Assembly: GCA_023386155.1 (NCBI GenBank) | Contig: JAEWKH010000068.1 | Span: 3,262 to 67,261, forward strand | Length of the DNA: 64,000 nt | Reading direction: 5' to 3' | Source of the DNA: Pseudomonadota bacterium | Lineage (GTDB): Bacteria > Pseudomonadota > Alphaproteobacteria > Rhizobiales > Beijerinckiaceae | In this document: one piece after another, positions 30,110-38,903 of the stretch | Layout of the letters: each line of letters begins with the position of its first letter | Position numbering within the stretch: position 1 is the stretch's first letter | Program-made: the position numbers and the translations under genes | The notes under the pieces: generated by a model | The model's input: only the letters and a program-made list of their open reading frames with translations | Told to the model about the DNA's origin: nothing | Databases searched by the model: none

Positions 30110-31193
30110 TGCCATGGCCCGCCCGAATTTACATCAACGCCGCTTGCAAACCTTCGGCACTAACGCGGATGACCTCGCACGAGCCGCACATAAGGACCGA
30201 ATCGAGCGCATACATGTCGCCACGCAAACCTCCCGCGACGCGGACACCATCTTTGAAGCCATGATCAAACGCTGTCACCGACAGCTGGGGGAAGGCATCT
30301 GCGTCACTGTGACGGCGGAGTCCGGCGCCGGCAAATCACACCTCCTGCACCGGCTGATGAGAAAGCCCGCTCTGCAACCGTCACATGACGAGTACGGCCC
30401 CATCACACCGGCCATCTACGTGCAAGCTCCAAGCCCGTGCGATATCGGTTCCCTCGGGCGCGCGATCTATGTTCGCTTGACTGGTCAACACCTCGCTTCA
30501 TCCATCAAGCCTCATGAGGTCTGGCGTCGGCTTCTGGTTCAGCTTTACGGCCAATGCGTTTCGGTCCTGGTCATTGATGAATTTCATCACGTGATTGCCA
30601 ACTCGGATCAGGAAAAGCGCAACGTTGTCGTCAACACGATCAAATCTCTCATCCTGCCAGAAGATTGCCCTGGCGCCGTCAGTCCTTCCGAGCGGTATCC
30701 TTTGCAGGTGGTTCTGGCTGGGATCCCTGCCCTTCAAGACGTCATTGCCCGCGACACCCAGCTGAAGCGGCGGGCACCTGGTCTTCCAATTGACCCTCTG
30801 CCCAACAATGCCAGCGGCCTCAAGCGGATGAGCGGCTTTATCAACGCTGTCGAGGCTCTCGTGGGCTTCGCGAAGCCCTCGGATCTGGCCAACTTTGATA
30901 TGACGCAACGCTTCATGGTGGCTTCGTGCGGGTATCGGGGCAGAGCCATGCACTTCATCAAGGAAGCTGCTGCGTCTGCGATCGACCGCGGTGCCTCCTG
31001 TATCGATCGCGTGGACGATCTTGCTGTTGTTTTTGAAGGTCTGTATGGCCTCGGACCCAGCAAAAACCCCTTTCTAGTTGCCGACATCCAGAGATGTCGG
31101 CCTGTCCCGCAGCAAGAGTTCGGCAAACTCACCTTGTTGCGCGGTGCCCAGTTGCTGAATGACCCTCTCGGACAGCACGGAACCCCAACATAA
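30102..31193 (+). CDS. tnsC: TnsC-like AAA+ transposition regulator
   Basis: A 363-residue AAA+ ATPase that links target selection by TniQ/TnsD to the TnsA-TnsB transposase. Walker A is ESGAGKSH at residues 73-80 and Walker B is VLVIDEFHHV around 155-164. Length is nearer to TniB-like/short TnsC proteins than to the 555-residue Tn7 protein. ATG 30102 overlaps the end of tnsB and fits the family N-terminus. The downstream tniQ begins 8 bases after its stop. Confidence 0.9.
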   Translation: MSSAMARPNLHQRRLQTFGTNADDLARAAHKDRIERIHVATQTSRDADTIFEAMIKRCHRQLGEGICVTVTAESGAGKSHLLHRLMRKPALQPSHDEYGPITPAIYVQAPSPCDIGSLGRAIYVRLTGQHLASSIKPHEVWRRLLVQLYGQCVSVLVIDEFHHVIANSDQEKRNVVVNTIKSLILPEDCPGAVSPSERYPLQVVLAGIPALQDVIARDTQLKRRAPGLPIDPLPNNASGLKRMSGFINAVEALVGFAKPSDLANFDMTQRFMVASCGYRGRAMHFIKEAAASAIDRGASCIDRVDDLAVVFEGLYGLGPSKNPFLVADIQRCRPVPQQEFGKLTLLRGAQLLNDPLGQHGTPT

Positions 31194-31201
31194 GGTGGAT
31201 C

Positions 31202-33079
31202 ATGCTTGCGCTTCTAACGCCGCCGCCCTTTATCCACGAGTCAGCAGCCGATTACTTGATGCGCTTATCGTTCATCAACGGTGTGCCGTTGAGCCGAAAA
31301 TTTATGCGATCGCTCGGCTTCAACCTTTCTGATTGCCTTCACGGCCGGGACATCGATTCTATTCTGGCGAAAATTAACAGGACGGACCTCCAGATCCTCA
31401 AGCAGTTTACGCCAGAGGTGACCACTAAGAAGCGCGTTCGCATGAATGGCCAGGAGTTGCATCGTGACGATTGGACCACCCAGCGGCGGCGCTGGTGCCC
31501 AGACTGCTGGAGGGGCGATCAATCTGGCCCCATGTACGGGCGCTCTCAGAACTGGGCGCTTCACCGGCGCTTTTGGTGGAATGTAACTGCTGTGTCCACC
31601 TGTCCAATCCATTGTGTCCGACTTGAAGAGATGTGTCCGTTCCCCGGCTGTGGCTGTCCGATCAATTGGCAAGAAGGGACACTCGTGACGTGCCCCAAGG
31701 GGCACAGCCTTCTTGAATGCGTTCCCGCCGCGGTTCCGAAGGAACACACACTAGCTGACCGCTACATTGTCGACTGTCTTTGTGGACGTGAAGTCGAAAA
31801 GCCCCCTCTCATCAAGGACCACGAACTGTGGGAAGCACACGATGTCATGGAGCGATTCGGTGTCGCTTCCATCGGTGGCGCCTATGGTGCCTTAAGTAAA
31901 ATTCCCGCAGAGCAGCACGCCGCTGTTTATTCGAAGGGCCTCACTATCATCATGGGCTGGCCCGATCGGTTCATTCAACTGCTCGATCAACTCGGTCATG
32001 CGAGGGCCGAAGGAAACTGGGGCATCGAGACGCTTTATGGCTACCTTTACCTTTGGGCGAAGCGACTGCCGAGCAATGTATTCGGGCAAGAAGTTCGTGC
32101 AGTCTTCTCTCGGGTGGGCGAGTTAGGCTTTACTCGCAAAACAAAGATTGTGCTGCATACGACGAAGAACTTCGTTTCTATCGCCGACGTGCAGGCTCAA
32201 GCGGGATTGTCAGCTGCAAGGGTCAAGGCGCTCCTGCCGTTGTGCGGATTTGAAACGCTTACTGTCAACAAGGGCACGCCCGCAAGCATTCCAGTTGAGG
32301 TAGTTGAGCGTCTCAAGTCCATGATGGCGGACGTGGTCAATCGAAAGGAAGCGCAAGAATATCTTGGTGTTCATCAGAGAAATATGGAGAGCTTTGTCGA
32401 ACAAGGCCTTCTCCGTCCGCATCCGGTTCTGAACCAGCTCAGCGCAAAAGAGTACGTGTTTCAGCGAGCCGATCTCGACGCGTTCATGGAACGGCTCACA
32501 TCCGGACTACCTGTTGTCAAAAAGGTCCCGACTGGCAAGAAGCCGCTCGGACTGGCCTCTCAGGAGGCCAGCGTCGGAGGATTGGCTGGTGTCCTCAAAC
32601 TGGCGCTGGCAGGACACTTGAAGTTTGATGCCGTTCTGGCGGGTCCACAGCGGCTCAACAGCATCATAACCTCGTCAAAGAGCATCCTGAGAGCAGAGCG
32701 CGAGTACGAAGGATGCGAATATACATATTATGAGGCAGCGAGTATCCTTGGCATGCATGCTGAGTCTGTGCGCAGGCTGGTTCGCGGTGGCTTTATCTCG
32801 GGCTGGCTTCTACCGAGTGGACAGCTAGGGATTCCGAGACAAGCCATATCGGACTTTCAGCAGGAATTTATCACGGGCGGGCAACTTGCAAAGGTCTATG
32901 GCACAAATGCTGCCAAGATTGACTGTGCGCTCCGGGCAAGCGGCGTCTATTCTGAGGCAAGGTACAAAAAACTTCGTTGGATGCTTTTATACCGGCGCGG
33001 TGCGCTGCCTAATCCGCGAACGATGGATCAGTTACTCCGCTCCACACACTTGAAGCGCACAACGGCCAAGTCGCCCTGA
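31202..33079 (+). CDS. tniQ: TniQ/TnsD-family target-selection protein
   Basis: A 625-residue target-recognition protein. The N-terminal TniQ fold begins PPPFIHESAADYLMRLSFIN. A zinc-binding region follows with WCPDC at 98-102 and STCPIHC at 132-138, then CPFPGCGCP. The long C-terminal part contains MerR/excisionase-like helix-turn-helix segments (YYEAASILGMHAESVRRLV, LFLHRKEAQ-type), as expected for a TnsD that binds a specific attachment site rather than a short CRISPR-associated TniQ. The element's place just after gyrB suggests that gyrB DNA is what it reads, which is inference. Confidence 0.9.
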   Translation: MLALLTPPPFIHESAADYLMRLSFINGVPLSRKFMRSLGFNLSDCLHGRDIDSILAKINRTDLQILKQFTPEVTTKKRVRMNGQELHRDDWTTQRRRWCPDCWRGDQSGPMYGRSQNWALHRRFWWNVTAVSTCPIHCVRLEEMCPFPGCGCPINWQEGTLVTCPKGHSLLECVPAAVPKEHTLADRYIVDCLCGREVEKPPLIKDHELWEAHDVMERFGVASIGGAYGALSKIPAEQHAAVYSKGLTIIMGWPDRFIQLLDQLGHARAEGNWGIETLYGYLYLWAKRLPSNVFGQEVRAVFSRVGELGFTRKTKIVLHTTKNFVSIADVQAQAGLSAARVKALLPLCGFETLTVNKGTPASIPVEVVERLKSMMADVVNRKEAQEYLGVHQRNMESFVEQGLLRPHPVLNQLSAKEYVFQRADLDAFMERLTSGLPVVKKVPTGKKPLGLASQEASVGGLAGVLKLALAGHLKFDAVLAGPQRLNSIITSSKSILRAEREYEGCEYTYYEAASILGMHAESVRRLVRGGFISGWLLPSGQLGIPRQAISDFQQEFITGGQLAKVYGTNAAKIDCALRASGVYSEARYKKLRWMLLYRRGALPNPRTMDQLLRSTHLKRTTAKSP

Positions 33080-33213
33080 AGGCTACCCCTGATTTCCGGT
33101 GTGCATAGCTGCCACCATTGCTCTTGTTCCGCTGCCATCATGAGATGCGGATGCAGCAGCGCCTTGACCTGCGAAGCCGCGGATAGGGAAACTAGACGAT
33201 GAGGTAAGGGATC

Positions 33214-33582
33214 ATGATCGACAATGGCCATTACCGGATGGAAGCTGGAGATGCGACCATTGTCGCAAAGGCGCTGATCCGCGCATCGACGTGGCTCGGT
33301 CTTTCACGCCAAGAAGTTGGTGCGATCCTAGGTGCGGAGGATGCCAGTACCTATGCTACCGTCCTTGAATCAGACGAAGCCGCCTCAAAACAGGCACTCC
33401 TTCTCATCCATCTCCACGCATTGCTTACGAACATCGTCGGCAGCGATGGAAATGCTGCAGCGTCCTGGCTCAGGAGCCACAACATCGCCCTCGAAGCTCG
33501 TCCGCTTGAATTGATTCAATCCAGCATAGGTCTCGAGCGGGTTGTTGATTATCTCGTGAGCCGCAGTGGCCTAGGACATTAG
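33214..33582 (+). CDS. MbcA/ParS/Xre-type (DUF2384) antitoxin-like protein, orphan
   Basis: A 122-residue protein with an N-terminal helix-turn-helix-like part (ASTWLGLSRQEVGAILG) and a C-terminal region typical of the MbcA/ParS/Xre antitoxin toxin-binding domain: AASWLRSHNIALEARPLELI followed by SSIGLERVVDYLVSR. In the family this binds and neutralises a RES-domain toxin encoded next door, but no RES gene is found here. Start ATG 33214 has a GAGGTAAGGG site. Directly follows tniQ (134 bases), so it may be a tns-operon regulator or a protective orphan antitoxin. Confidence 0.7.
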   Translation: MIDNGHYRMEAGDATIVAKALIRASTWLGLSRQEVGAILGAEDASTYATVLESDEAASKQALLLIHLHALLTNIVGSDGNAAASWLRSHNIALEARPLELIQSSIGLERVVDYLVSRSGLGH

Positions 33583-33842
33583 TAGCGAAGATGACGGCTG
33601 GCAGGGGCTAAACTGCTGAGACCTTTGGTCCGGAAGACAGTTAATCTAAGTTCCCGAGCTGGTTGAGCAGATTAGGGTCCCTTCCAGCGCATCGGTCAGA
33701 CCCCGCCCTGAATCTGAGGCGCTTAACTAAGACTGAAGAGAGACGAAATGAGTGACGATTGCTCTCAATCTACGACGCGCCCCTCCGCTCAGGTAGGTCT
33801 TGTTCCGAGAATGGTTGGTCCGCAACGACCACGGCAAGGAGC

Positions 33843-33870
33843 TTGACCTTGCCACGGTGGCAAGGTCCAG
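33843..33870 (+). promoter_or_regulatory. CueR-type MerR-family operator/promoter 1 (perfect palindrome)
   Basis: The -35 TTGACC (33843-33848) runs into a perfect 21-bp palindrome at 33846-33866 with half sites ACCTTGCCAC and GTGGCAAGGT around a central G. This is the layout of CueR-controlled promoters, where an overlong spacer is corrected by the metal-bound activator. It lies 37-64 bases upstream of the copper chaperone at 33907 and is the first of three matching sites. The 260 bases before it (33583-33842) hold no gene. Confidence 0.8.
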
Positions 33871-33906
33871 ACCGATCCCCACCTCAAGCGAATCGAGAGC
33901 CCGATC

Positions 33907-34119
33907 ATGCATGTGTTCCATGTGCCAGACCTGAAGTGCGGAGGCTGCCTGGGCTTGGTAGTCGGGGCCCTGCGGGACTTCGACCAAGCGGTGTCAATCA
34001 AAGTCGACATCCCGGCCCGCATCCTCCGCGTCAACTCGACACGCTTCGAGGCCGCCCTCCTGCGGTCCCTGCGGGAGGCAGGCTATCCGGCCGCGCCCAT
34101 GCCATTCCATCTCGGGTGA
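33907..34119 (+). CDS. Heavy-metal-associated (HMA) domain copper chaperone
   Basis: A 70-residue ferredoxin-fold HMA protein, starting MHVFHVPDLKCGGCLGLVVG. The metal-binding motif is KCGGC, a CxxC at residues 11-14, where typical CopZ has MxCxxC. The tail LREAGYPAAP is a standard HMA ending. It would carry Cu(I) in the cytoplasm to the CopA ATPase encoded at 40016. It is the first gene after CueR-type promoter 1, so probably copper-induced. Confidence 0.8.
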   Translation: MHVFHVPDLKCGGCLGLVVGALRDFDQAVSIKVDIPARILRVNSTRFEAALLRSLREAGYPAAPMPFHLG

Positions 34120-34205
34120 ATCTGGACGGCCAAGTCTTGTCGAATCCACCCGTTCGTGACACAAATCCGGCCACGGCGAACAGGAGCGTTCCCCCTTTGC
34201 GGCTG

Positions 34206-34595
34206 ATGGGCACCATCATCGTTGCTCTGCTTGCCTTCACCATGGCGATCTTCCCGATCTCCGTGCCGCAGGCGGCCGCGTCGGGCGGTCATCCGCACAC
34301 CGCCATGGTCGGCGCCGTGCACGCGGACGCCGCCACCGACGGAGATCATGGCCACGTCCACGAGGCGGCGTCTCACGACATTGCCCTGAACACCTCTGCC
34401 GATCACGACCAGGGTTCGCATGATTGCTCCGGCCCTGTCTGTTGCAGCATGGGCACGTGTCACGCCTTCCAGGCCATCGCTCTGCCCGATCTCTTTGTCC
34501 CGGCGGCTTCCGTCATGCCGGTTTCCTTCCCAGGCGACGAGCAGGTCGAGGGCATCGTCGCGGGCGGGCTCGACAAGCCGCCGCGAACCATCTGA
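34206..34595 (+). CDS. Small exported His/Cys-rich protein of the copper island
   Basis: A 129-residue protein. A signal-peptide-like helix (GTIIVALLAFTMAIFPISVP) ends at an AAA/SGG cleavage-like site. It is followed by a His/Asp-rich stretch (DGDHGHVHEAASHDIAL, DHDQGSHD) and a cysteine cluster CSGPVCCSMGTCH. These suggest periplasmic metal binding. A GTG at 34116 overlapping the chaperone stop would add 30 residues and couple translation; I kept ATG 34206 because it puts the signal helix at the N-terminus. A protein of similar style lies at 45166-45525. Confidence 0.6.
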   Translation: MGTIIVALLAFTMAIFPISVPQAAASGGHPHTAMVGAVHADAATDGDHGHVHEAASHDIALNTSADHDQGSHDCSGPVCCSMGTCHAFQAIALPDLFVPAASVMPVSFPGDEQVEGIVAGGLDKPPRTI

Positions 34596-34795
34596 GCCAG
34601 GCGCGGGCGAGTGACGCCCGCACGAACAGGCGCGCCCGCTCATGAGACTCGGCCGCGACCGTCCTGAAGCTCGAACCGGTCCCTTCCCAGAGCGCGATCC
34701 GAACGCAGACCTATCGTAACGGCTGGGCTCCTTGTCCGACCCTGCCCGGCCTCGATTCAGACCCGCCCTGCGGAGATCCCCCGGAGACGGATCCC

Positions 34796-35053
34796 ATGCT
34801 GAAACTCTTTCCACTCACAGCTCTCGGCCTCGGCTTGGCCGCCTGCGTGCCTTCCGAACACCCCTCCCATCTCGTCGCCGCAGCCGATCCTGCCATCGGG
34901 GTCCGCCCCCCGGCCTACACCTCCGTGACCGCCGATGTCCGCAACTATGACGTCGTCGAGCCCCTCGACTGGCGCGAGCTCAACCGGCGCGTCACGCCGG
35001 GTGCCGCCCCCGAACGGGACGACAGCAACGATGCCGCCCGACGGGGCCGATGA
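34796..35053 (+). CDS. Small lipoprotein
   Basis: An 85-residue protein with a lipoprotein signal peptide: MLKLFPLTALGLGLAACVPS, lipobox LAAC with the lipidated cysteine at residue 17. The mature part is short and hydrophilic (RNYDVVEPLDWRELNRRV). Such small lipoproteins commonly precede a TolC-type gene in copper islands, and here the TolC gene follows 24 bases later. A shared operon is likely. Its biochemical role is unknown. Confidence 0.75.
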   Translation: MLKLFPLTALGLGLAACVPSEHPSHLVAAADPAIGVRPPAYTSVTADVRNYDVVEPLDWRELNRRVTPGAAPERDDSNDAARRGR

Positions 35054-35077
35054 CCCATGCGCCAGGAAGACCTCACA

Positions 35078-36556
35078 ATGACTGACAAGAATTTCGCGGG
35101 AGCAACCCGCAGGCTGCGGCTTCTCGGGGGTGTCGCTGTCACCATCCTGCTCGGCGGCTGCGTCTCGTTCTCGGCCGATGGCGGCCTGTCGACGGCGCAG
35201 ACGGTCGCCTACACCGAACTGAGCAAGGACGTCGTCAAGATCACCAGCGAGGCCGAGGCCGTCGGCATCCAGCAGCGGGTCGAGGAGCTCCTGAGGCGCC
35301 CCTTGACCCCAGACAGTGCCGTCCAGATCGCCCTGCTGAAGAACCGCGGCCTGCAAGCCGCGTTCAACGATCTCGGCGTTTCCGAGGCCGACTATGTCCA
35401 GACGAGCCTGCCGCCGAGCCCGACGGTCTCCCTGTCCCGCCTCGGCGGCAGCCTGGAACTGGAGGTCGAGCGCCAAATCCTGATCGGGCTGTTCGAGCTC
35501 GCCACGCTGCCCGCCCGGACCGCGGTCGCCGAGCAACGCTTCCGCGCGGCCCAGTTCCGCACCGCCGAGGCCGTCCTGCGGCTCGCCGCCGAGACCCGCC
35601 GGGAATACTACCGGGCCATCGCGACCAACCAGCAGGTCGCCTTCATGCAGCAGGCGCTCGGCACCGCCGAGACCGCCTCCGAGCTCGCCAAGCAACTCGG
35701 CGAGAGCGGTGCCCTGAACAAGCTCGAACAGGCGCGCGAGCACGCGTTCTACCAGGAACTCGGGGCCCAGCTCGCCCGCGCCCGCATCGAGCAGAAGGTC
35801 GCCCGCGAGCGCCTGATCCGGCAGCTCGGGCTGTGGGGCCGCGACATCGACTTCCGCCTGCCCAACTCCCTGCCGGCCCTGCCCGCCCGCATCGCCTCCG
35901 CCCAGGACATCGAGCGCCGGGCCCTTGAGCGCCGTGTCGACCTGCAGGCCCTGCGCCACGACCTGGAGGCGACCGCGCGCCAGTTCGGCCTGACCAACGC
36001 CACCCGCTTCGTCTCCGACGTCGAGCTCGCCGGGCTCTCCAGCTACGAGCGCTCGACGTCCGTCTTCACCGAGGACGGCCAGACCGTGGTCGAGAGCGAA
36101 CGGATCAAGCGCAAAGGCCTGGAGATCGAGTTCACGATCCCGATCTTCGACTTCGGCGCGGTCGACGTGCGCAACGCCCAGGAGACCTACATGGCCGCCG
36201 CCAACCGCCTGGCCGAGCGGGCCGTCAACGTGCGCTCTGAAGCGCGCGAGGCCTACCTGCGCTATCGCGGCAACTACGACCTCGCCCGCCACTACCAGGG
36301 ACGCGTCCTGCCGTTGCAGAAGCGGATCCAGGACGAGGCAACCCTGCAATACAGCGGCATGCTCGTCGACGTGAGCCAGCTCATCATCGACGCCCGCACC
36401 CGCATCCTCAGCAACGTCGACGCCATCAACGCCCGCCGCGACTTCTGGATCGCCGCTACCGACCTCAAGGCCGCCCTCGTCGGCGGCGGCGCGGGTGGCG
36501 GTACCGATGGTGGCGGGGAGACCGTGGCTGCCGCCGCAGGCGGCGGCGGGCACTGA
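35078..36556 (+). CDS. TolC-family outer membrane efflux lipoprotein (CusC-like)
   Basis: A 492-residue outer-membrane channel protein. The signal ends in the lipobox LLGGC. Long alpha-helical coiled segments (residues about 80-450) with the family start TPDSAVQIALLKNRGLQAAF and DLGVSEADYVQTSL mark the OEP fold. The C-terminus is Gly-rich. ATG 35078 is preceded by AGGAAGA. In CusCBA this part spans the outer membrane, but no CusA/CusB partners are encoded in the island, so it may pair with a chromosomal pump or act with the multicopper oxidase downstream. Confidence 0.88.
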   Translation: MTDKNFAGATRRLRLLGGVAVTILLGGCVSFSADGGLSTAQTVAYTELSKDVVKITSEAEAVGIQQRVEELLRRPLTPDSAVQIALLKNRGLQAAFNDLGVSEADYVQTSLPPSPTVSLSRLGGSLELEVERQILIGLFELATLPARTAVAEQRFRAAQFRTAEAVLRLAAETRREYYRAIATNQQVAFMQQALGTAETASELAKQLGESGALNKLEQAREHAFYQELGAQLARARIEQKVARERLIRQLGLWGRDIDFRLPNSLPALPARIASAQDIERRALERRVDLQALRHDLEATARQFGLTNATRFVSDVELAGLSSYERSTSVFTEDGQTVVESERIKRKGLEIEFTIPIFDFGAVDVRNAQETYMAAANRLAERAVNVRSEAREAYLRYRGNYDLARHYQGRVLPLQKRIQDEATLQYSGMLVDVSQLIIDARTRILSNVDAINARRDFWIAATDLKAALVGGGAGGGTDGGGETVAAAAGGGGH

Positions 36557-36570
36557 CAAGGAGACACGCA

Positions 36571-37983
36571 ATGACCGATCTCTCACGCAGAGGTTTTCTC
36601 GGTGCCGGAGGCTTGGCTCTCGCGGGAGCCTCCATGGTCAGCGGGCGTACGCAGGCCGCCAGCCTGCCCGAGGCGCCGACCATGGCCGAAGCCACGATGC
36701 AGCCGCCGCTCTACCCGAAGAGCGGACCGGACTACCAGCCCGTCGTCACCCTCAACGGCTGGACCCTGCCGTGGCGGCAGAACGGCGAGTGGAAGGAGTT
36801 TCACCTCGTCGCCGAGCCGGTGGTGCGCGAACTCGCGCCCGGCATGAAGGCGCACCTGTGGGGCTACAACGGCCAGTCCCCGGGGCCGACCATCGAGGCG
36901 GTGCAGGGTGACAAGGTGCGCATCTTCGTGACCAACAAGCTACCGGAGAACACGGCGGTGCACTGGCACGGCCAGCTCCTGCCCAACGGCATGGACGGCG
37001 TCGGCGGCCTGACCCAGCCGCACATCCCGCCGGGCAAGACCTTTGTGTACGAGTTCATCTGCCAGAAGTCCGGCACCTTCATGTACCACCCACACTCGGA
37101 CGAGATGGTGCAGATGGCGATGGGCATGATGGGCTTCTTCGTCGTGCACCCGCGCGATCCGGCCGAGCGCCGCGTCGACCGCGACTTCGTGTTCCTGCTC
37201 AACGCCTTCGACATCGAGGCCGGGTCTTACGTGCCCAAGGTCAACACGATGCTCGACTTCAATCTCTGGTGCTGGAACAGCCGCGTGTTCCCCGGCATCG
37301 ACCCGCTCGTGGTGCGCCAGGGCGACAAGGTGCGGGTCCGGTTCGGCAACCTGACCATGACCAACCATCCAATCCACATGCACGGCTACGACTTCAAGGT
37401 CACGTGCACCGATGGCGGCTGGGTGCCGGAAGGGGCGGCGTGGCCGGAGGTCTCCGTCGACGTCGCGGTCGGGCAGATGCGGGCCTTCGAGTTCGTCGCC
37501 GACGCGCCAGGCGACTGGGCCATCCACTGCCACAAGTCGCACCACACCATGAACGCCATGGGCCACGACGTGAAGACCTACATCGGCGTCAACATGAAGA
37601 AGACCGCCGCCGCCATCAAGAAGGTGGCTCCGGGCTACATGCCGATGGGCGGCAGCGGCATGGGCGAGATGGGGTCGATGGAGATGCCGCTGCCCGACAA
37701 CACCCTGCCGATGATGACGGGCTTCGCCCAGTTCGGCCCAGTCGAGATGGGCGGCATGTTCTCGGTTGTGAAGGTGCGGCCGGGCTTGGCGGCTGACGAT
37801 TACAAGGATCCGGGCTGGTACAAGCACCCCGAGGGGACGGTCGCCTACGAGTGGAAGGGCGAACAGCTCGCCGAGCCCACCCGCGCGACGCCGCCCGACA
37901 GCGGCGTCAAGGCGACGGAGTTTCGCGCAATCGATCCACGGAAACGGCCCGTCCGAACCGCCGGCGGCCACGACAACCACTGA
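36571..37983 (+). CDS. Multicopper oxidase, Tat-exported
   Basis: A 470-residue periplasmic laccase-type oxidase that oxidises Cu(I) to less toxic Cu(II). The Tat signal is LSRRGFLGAGGLALAGAS. Copper ligands appear in order: HWHGQLLPNGMDG, FMYHPHSDEM, HPIHMHGYDF and IHCHKSHHTMN. A Met-rich segment (GMGEMGSMEMP and MPLPDNTLPMMTG) before the C-terminus resembles the substrate-copper loops of CueO/CopA. It follows the CusC-like gene by 14 bases and precedes a cupredoxin. Confidence 0.93.
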   Translation: MTDLSRRGFLGAGGLALAGASMVSGRTQAASLPEAPTMAEATMQPPLYPKSGPDYQPVVTLNGWTLPWRQNGEWKEFHLVAEPVVRELAPGMKAHLWGYNGQSPGPTIEAVQGDKVRIFVTNKLPENTAVHWHGQLLPNGMDGVGGLTQPHIPPGKTFVYEFICQKSGTFMYHPHSDEMVQMAMGMMGFFVVHPRDPAERRVDRDFVFLLNAFDIEAGSYVPKVNTMLDFNLWCWNSRVFPGIDPLVVRQGDKVRVRFGNLTMTNHPIHMHGYDFKVTCTDGGWVPEGAAWPEVSVDVAVGQMRAFEFVADAPGDWAIHCHKSHHTMNAMGHDVKTYIGVNMKKTAAAIKKVAPGYMPMGGSGMGEMGSMEMPLPDNTLPMMTGFAQFGPVEMGGMFSVVKVRPGLAADDYKDPGWYKHPEGTVAYEWKGEQLAEPTRATPPDSGVKATEFRAIDPRKRPVRTAGGHDNH

Positions 37984-38015
37984 CCTGACGACAAACGGTA
38001 CCGAAGGAGCAATCG

Positions 38016-38507
38016 ATGAAGACACGTATTTCCACCCTCATGGGCGCCGCAGCGGCGCTGGCGCTGTCGACCGCGCTCGCCCTTGCCGCCCCTGGCGAGC
38101 CCGGCCACACTCACAAATCCTTCGCGGCCGGCGAACCGGGTGATCCGAAGAAGCCCGTGGCCCGAATGATCGAGGTTTCCATGAAGGAGACCGAGGACGC
38201 GAAGATGCTGTTCGAGCCCAACAAGGTCGAGATCAAGCGCGGCGAGCAGGTGAAGTTCGTGCTCAAGAACCACGGTCAGGTGGATCACGAGTTCATGCTC
38301 GACTCGATCGAGAACAATGCCAAGCACAAGATCCAGATGGAGAAGAACCCGGACATGGAGCACGACGACCCGAACGGGAAGCGGCTCGCGCCGAAGGGGT
38401 CCAACGAGATCGTCTGGCGCTTCACCAAACCCGGCACCTTCGAGTTCGCCTGCTTGATCCCGGGCCACTACGAGTCCGGCATGCACGGCACCGTCGTCGT
38501 CAAGTGA
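38016..38507 (+). CDS. Periplasmic cupredoxin (plastocyanin/azurin-like)
   Basis: A 163-residue protein with a signal peptide (ending LALAAPGEPGH). A cupredoxin domain follows: FEPNKVEIKRGEQVKFVL, then NHGQVDHEFML and the C-terminal GTFEFACLIPGHYESGMHG. The ligand pattern (His in DHEF, then C-x4-H-x4-M) is that of a type 1 copper site. It would shuttle electrons or copper in the periplasm with the oxidase upstream. Spacing of 32 bases and a GAAGGAG site suggest the same operon. Confidence 0.9.
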   Translation: MKTRISTLMGAAAALALSTALALAAPGEPGHTHKSFAAGEPGDPKKPVARMIEVSMKETEDAKMLFEPNKVEIKRGEQVKFVLKNHGQVDHEFMLDSIENNAKHKIQMEKNPDMEHDDPNGKRLAPKGSNEIVWRFTKPGTFEFACLIPGHYESGMHGTVVVK

Positions 38508-38551
38508 CGGCACCAATCCCCTCGCCATCACGATCCGAAAGGGAGTTTTCT

Positions 38552-38842
38552 ATGAAACGCATCGCCATCAGCCTGATCGCCGCCCTGAGCCTCTCGGGCG
38601 CCGCCGTCGGGCAGGGCCTGCCGACGGTCACGGGCACCGTCGAGAAGGTCGACACCGCCCAGGGCAAGATCACGATAGACCATGGCGCAATTCCGAACCT
38701 CGACATGGAATCCATGACCATGGTGTTCCGCGTCCAAGATCCTGCGCTGCTCCAGGGCGTGAAGGCCGGGGACAAGGTTCAGTTCACGGCCGACCGCGTG
38801 AACGGCCAGATCAGTGTCACCTCGATTAAGAAGGGTTCGTAA
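38552..38842 (+). CDS. CusF-like periplasmic copper-binding protein
   Basis: A 96-residue protein: signal peptide to about residue 20 (SLSGAAVGQG), then a CusF beta-barrel domain (TVTGTVEKVDTAQGKITIDH, IPNLDMESMTMVFRV, GDKVQFTADRVNG). The Met-rich MESMTM and nearby His match the CusF His/Met/Met/Trp-type Cu(I) site, though the tryptophan is not seen. CusF normally hands Cu(I) to CusB. Here the same domain recurs twice in the next gene. ATG 38552 follows AAAGGGAG. Confidence 0.88.
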   Translation: MKRIAISLIAALSLSGAAVGQGLPTVTGTVEKVDTAQGKITIDHGAIPNLDMESMTMVFRVQDPALLQGVKAGDKVQFTADRVNGQISVTSIKKGS

Positions 38843-38903
38843 GGCCCACGCTGCCCCGGTGTCGCACCCCGGGGCAGCTCCTCCCGCGTCACGAGAGACC
38901 GTC

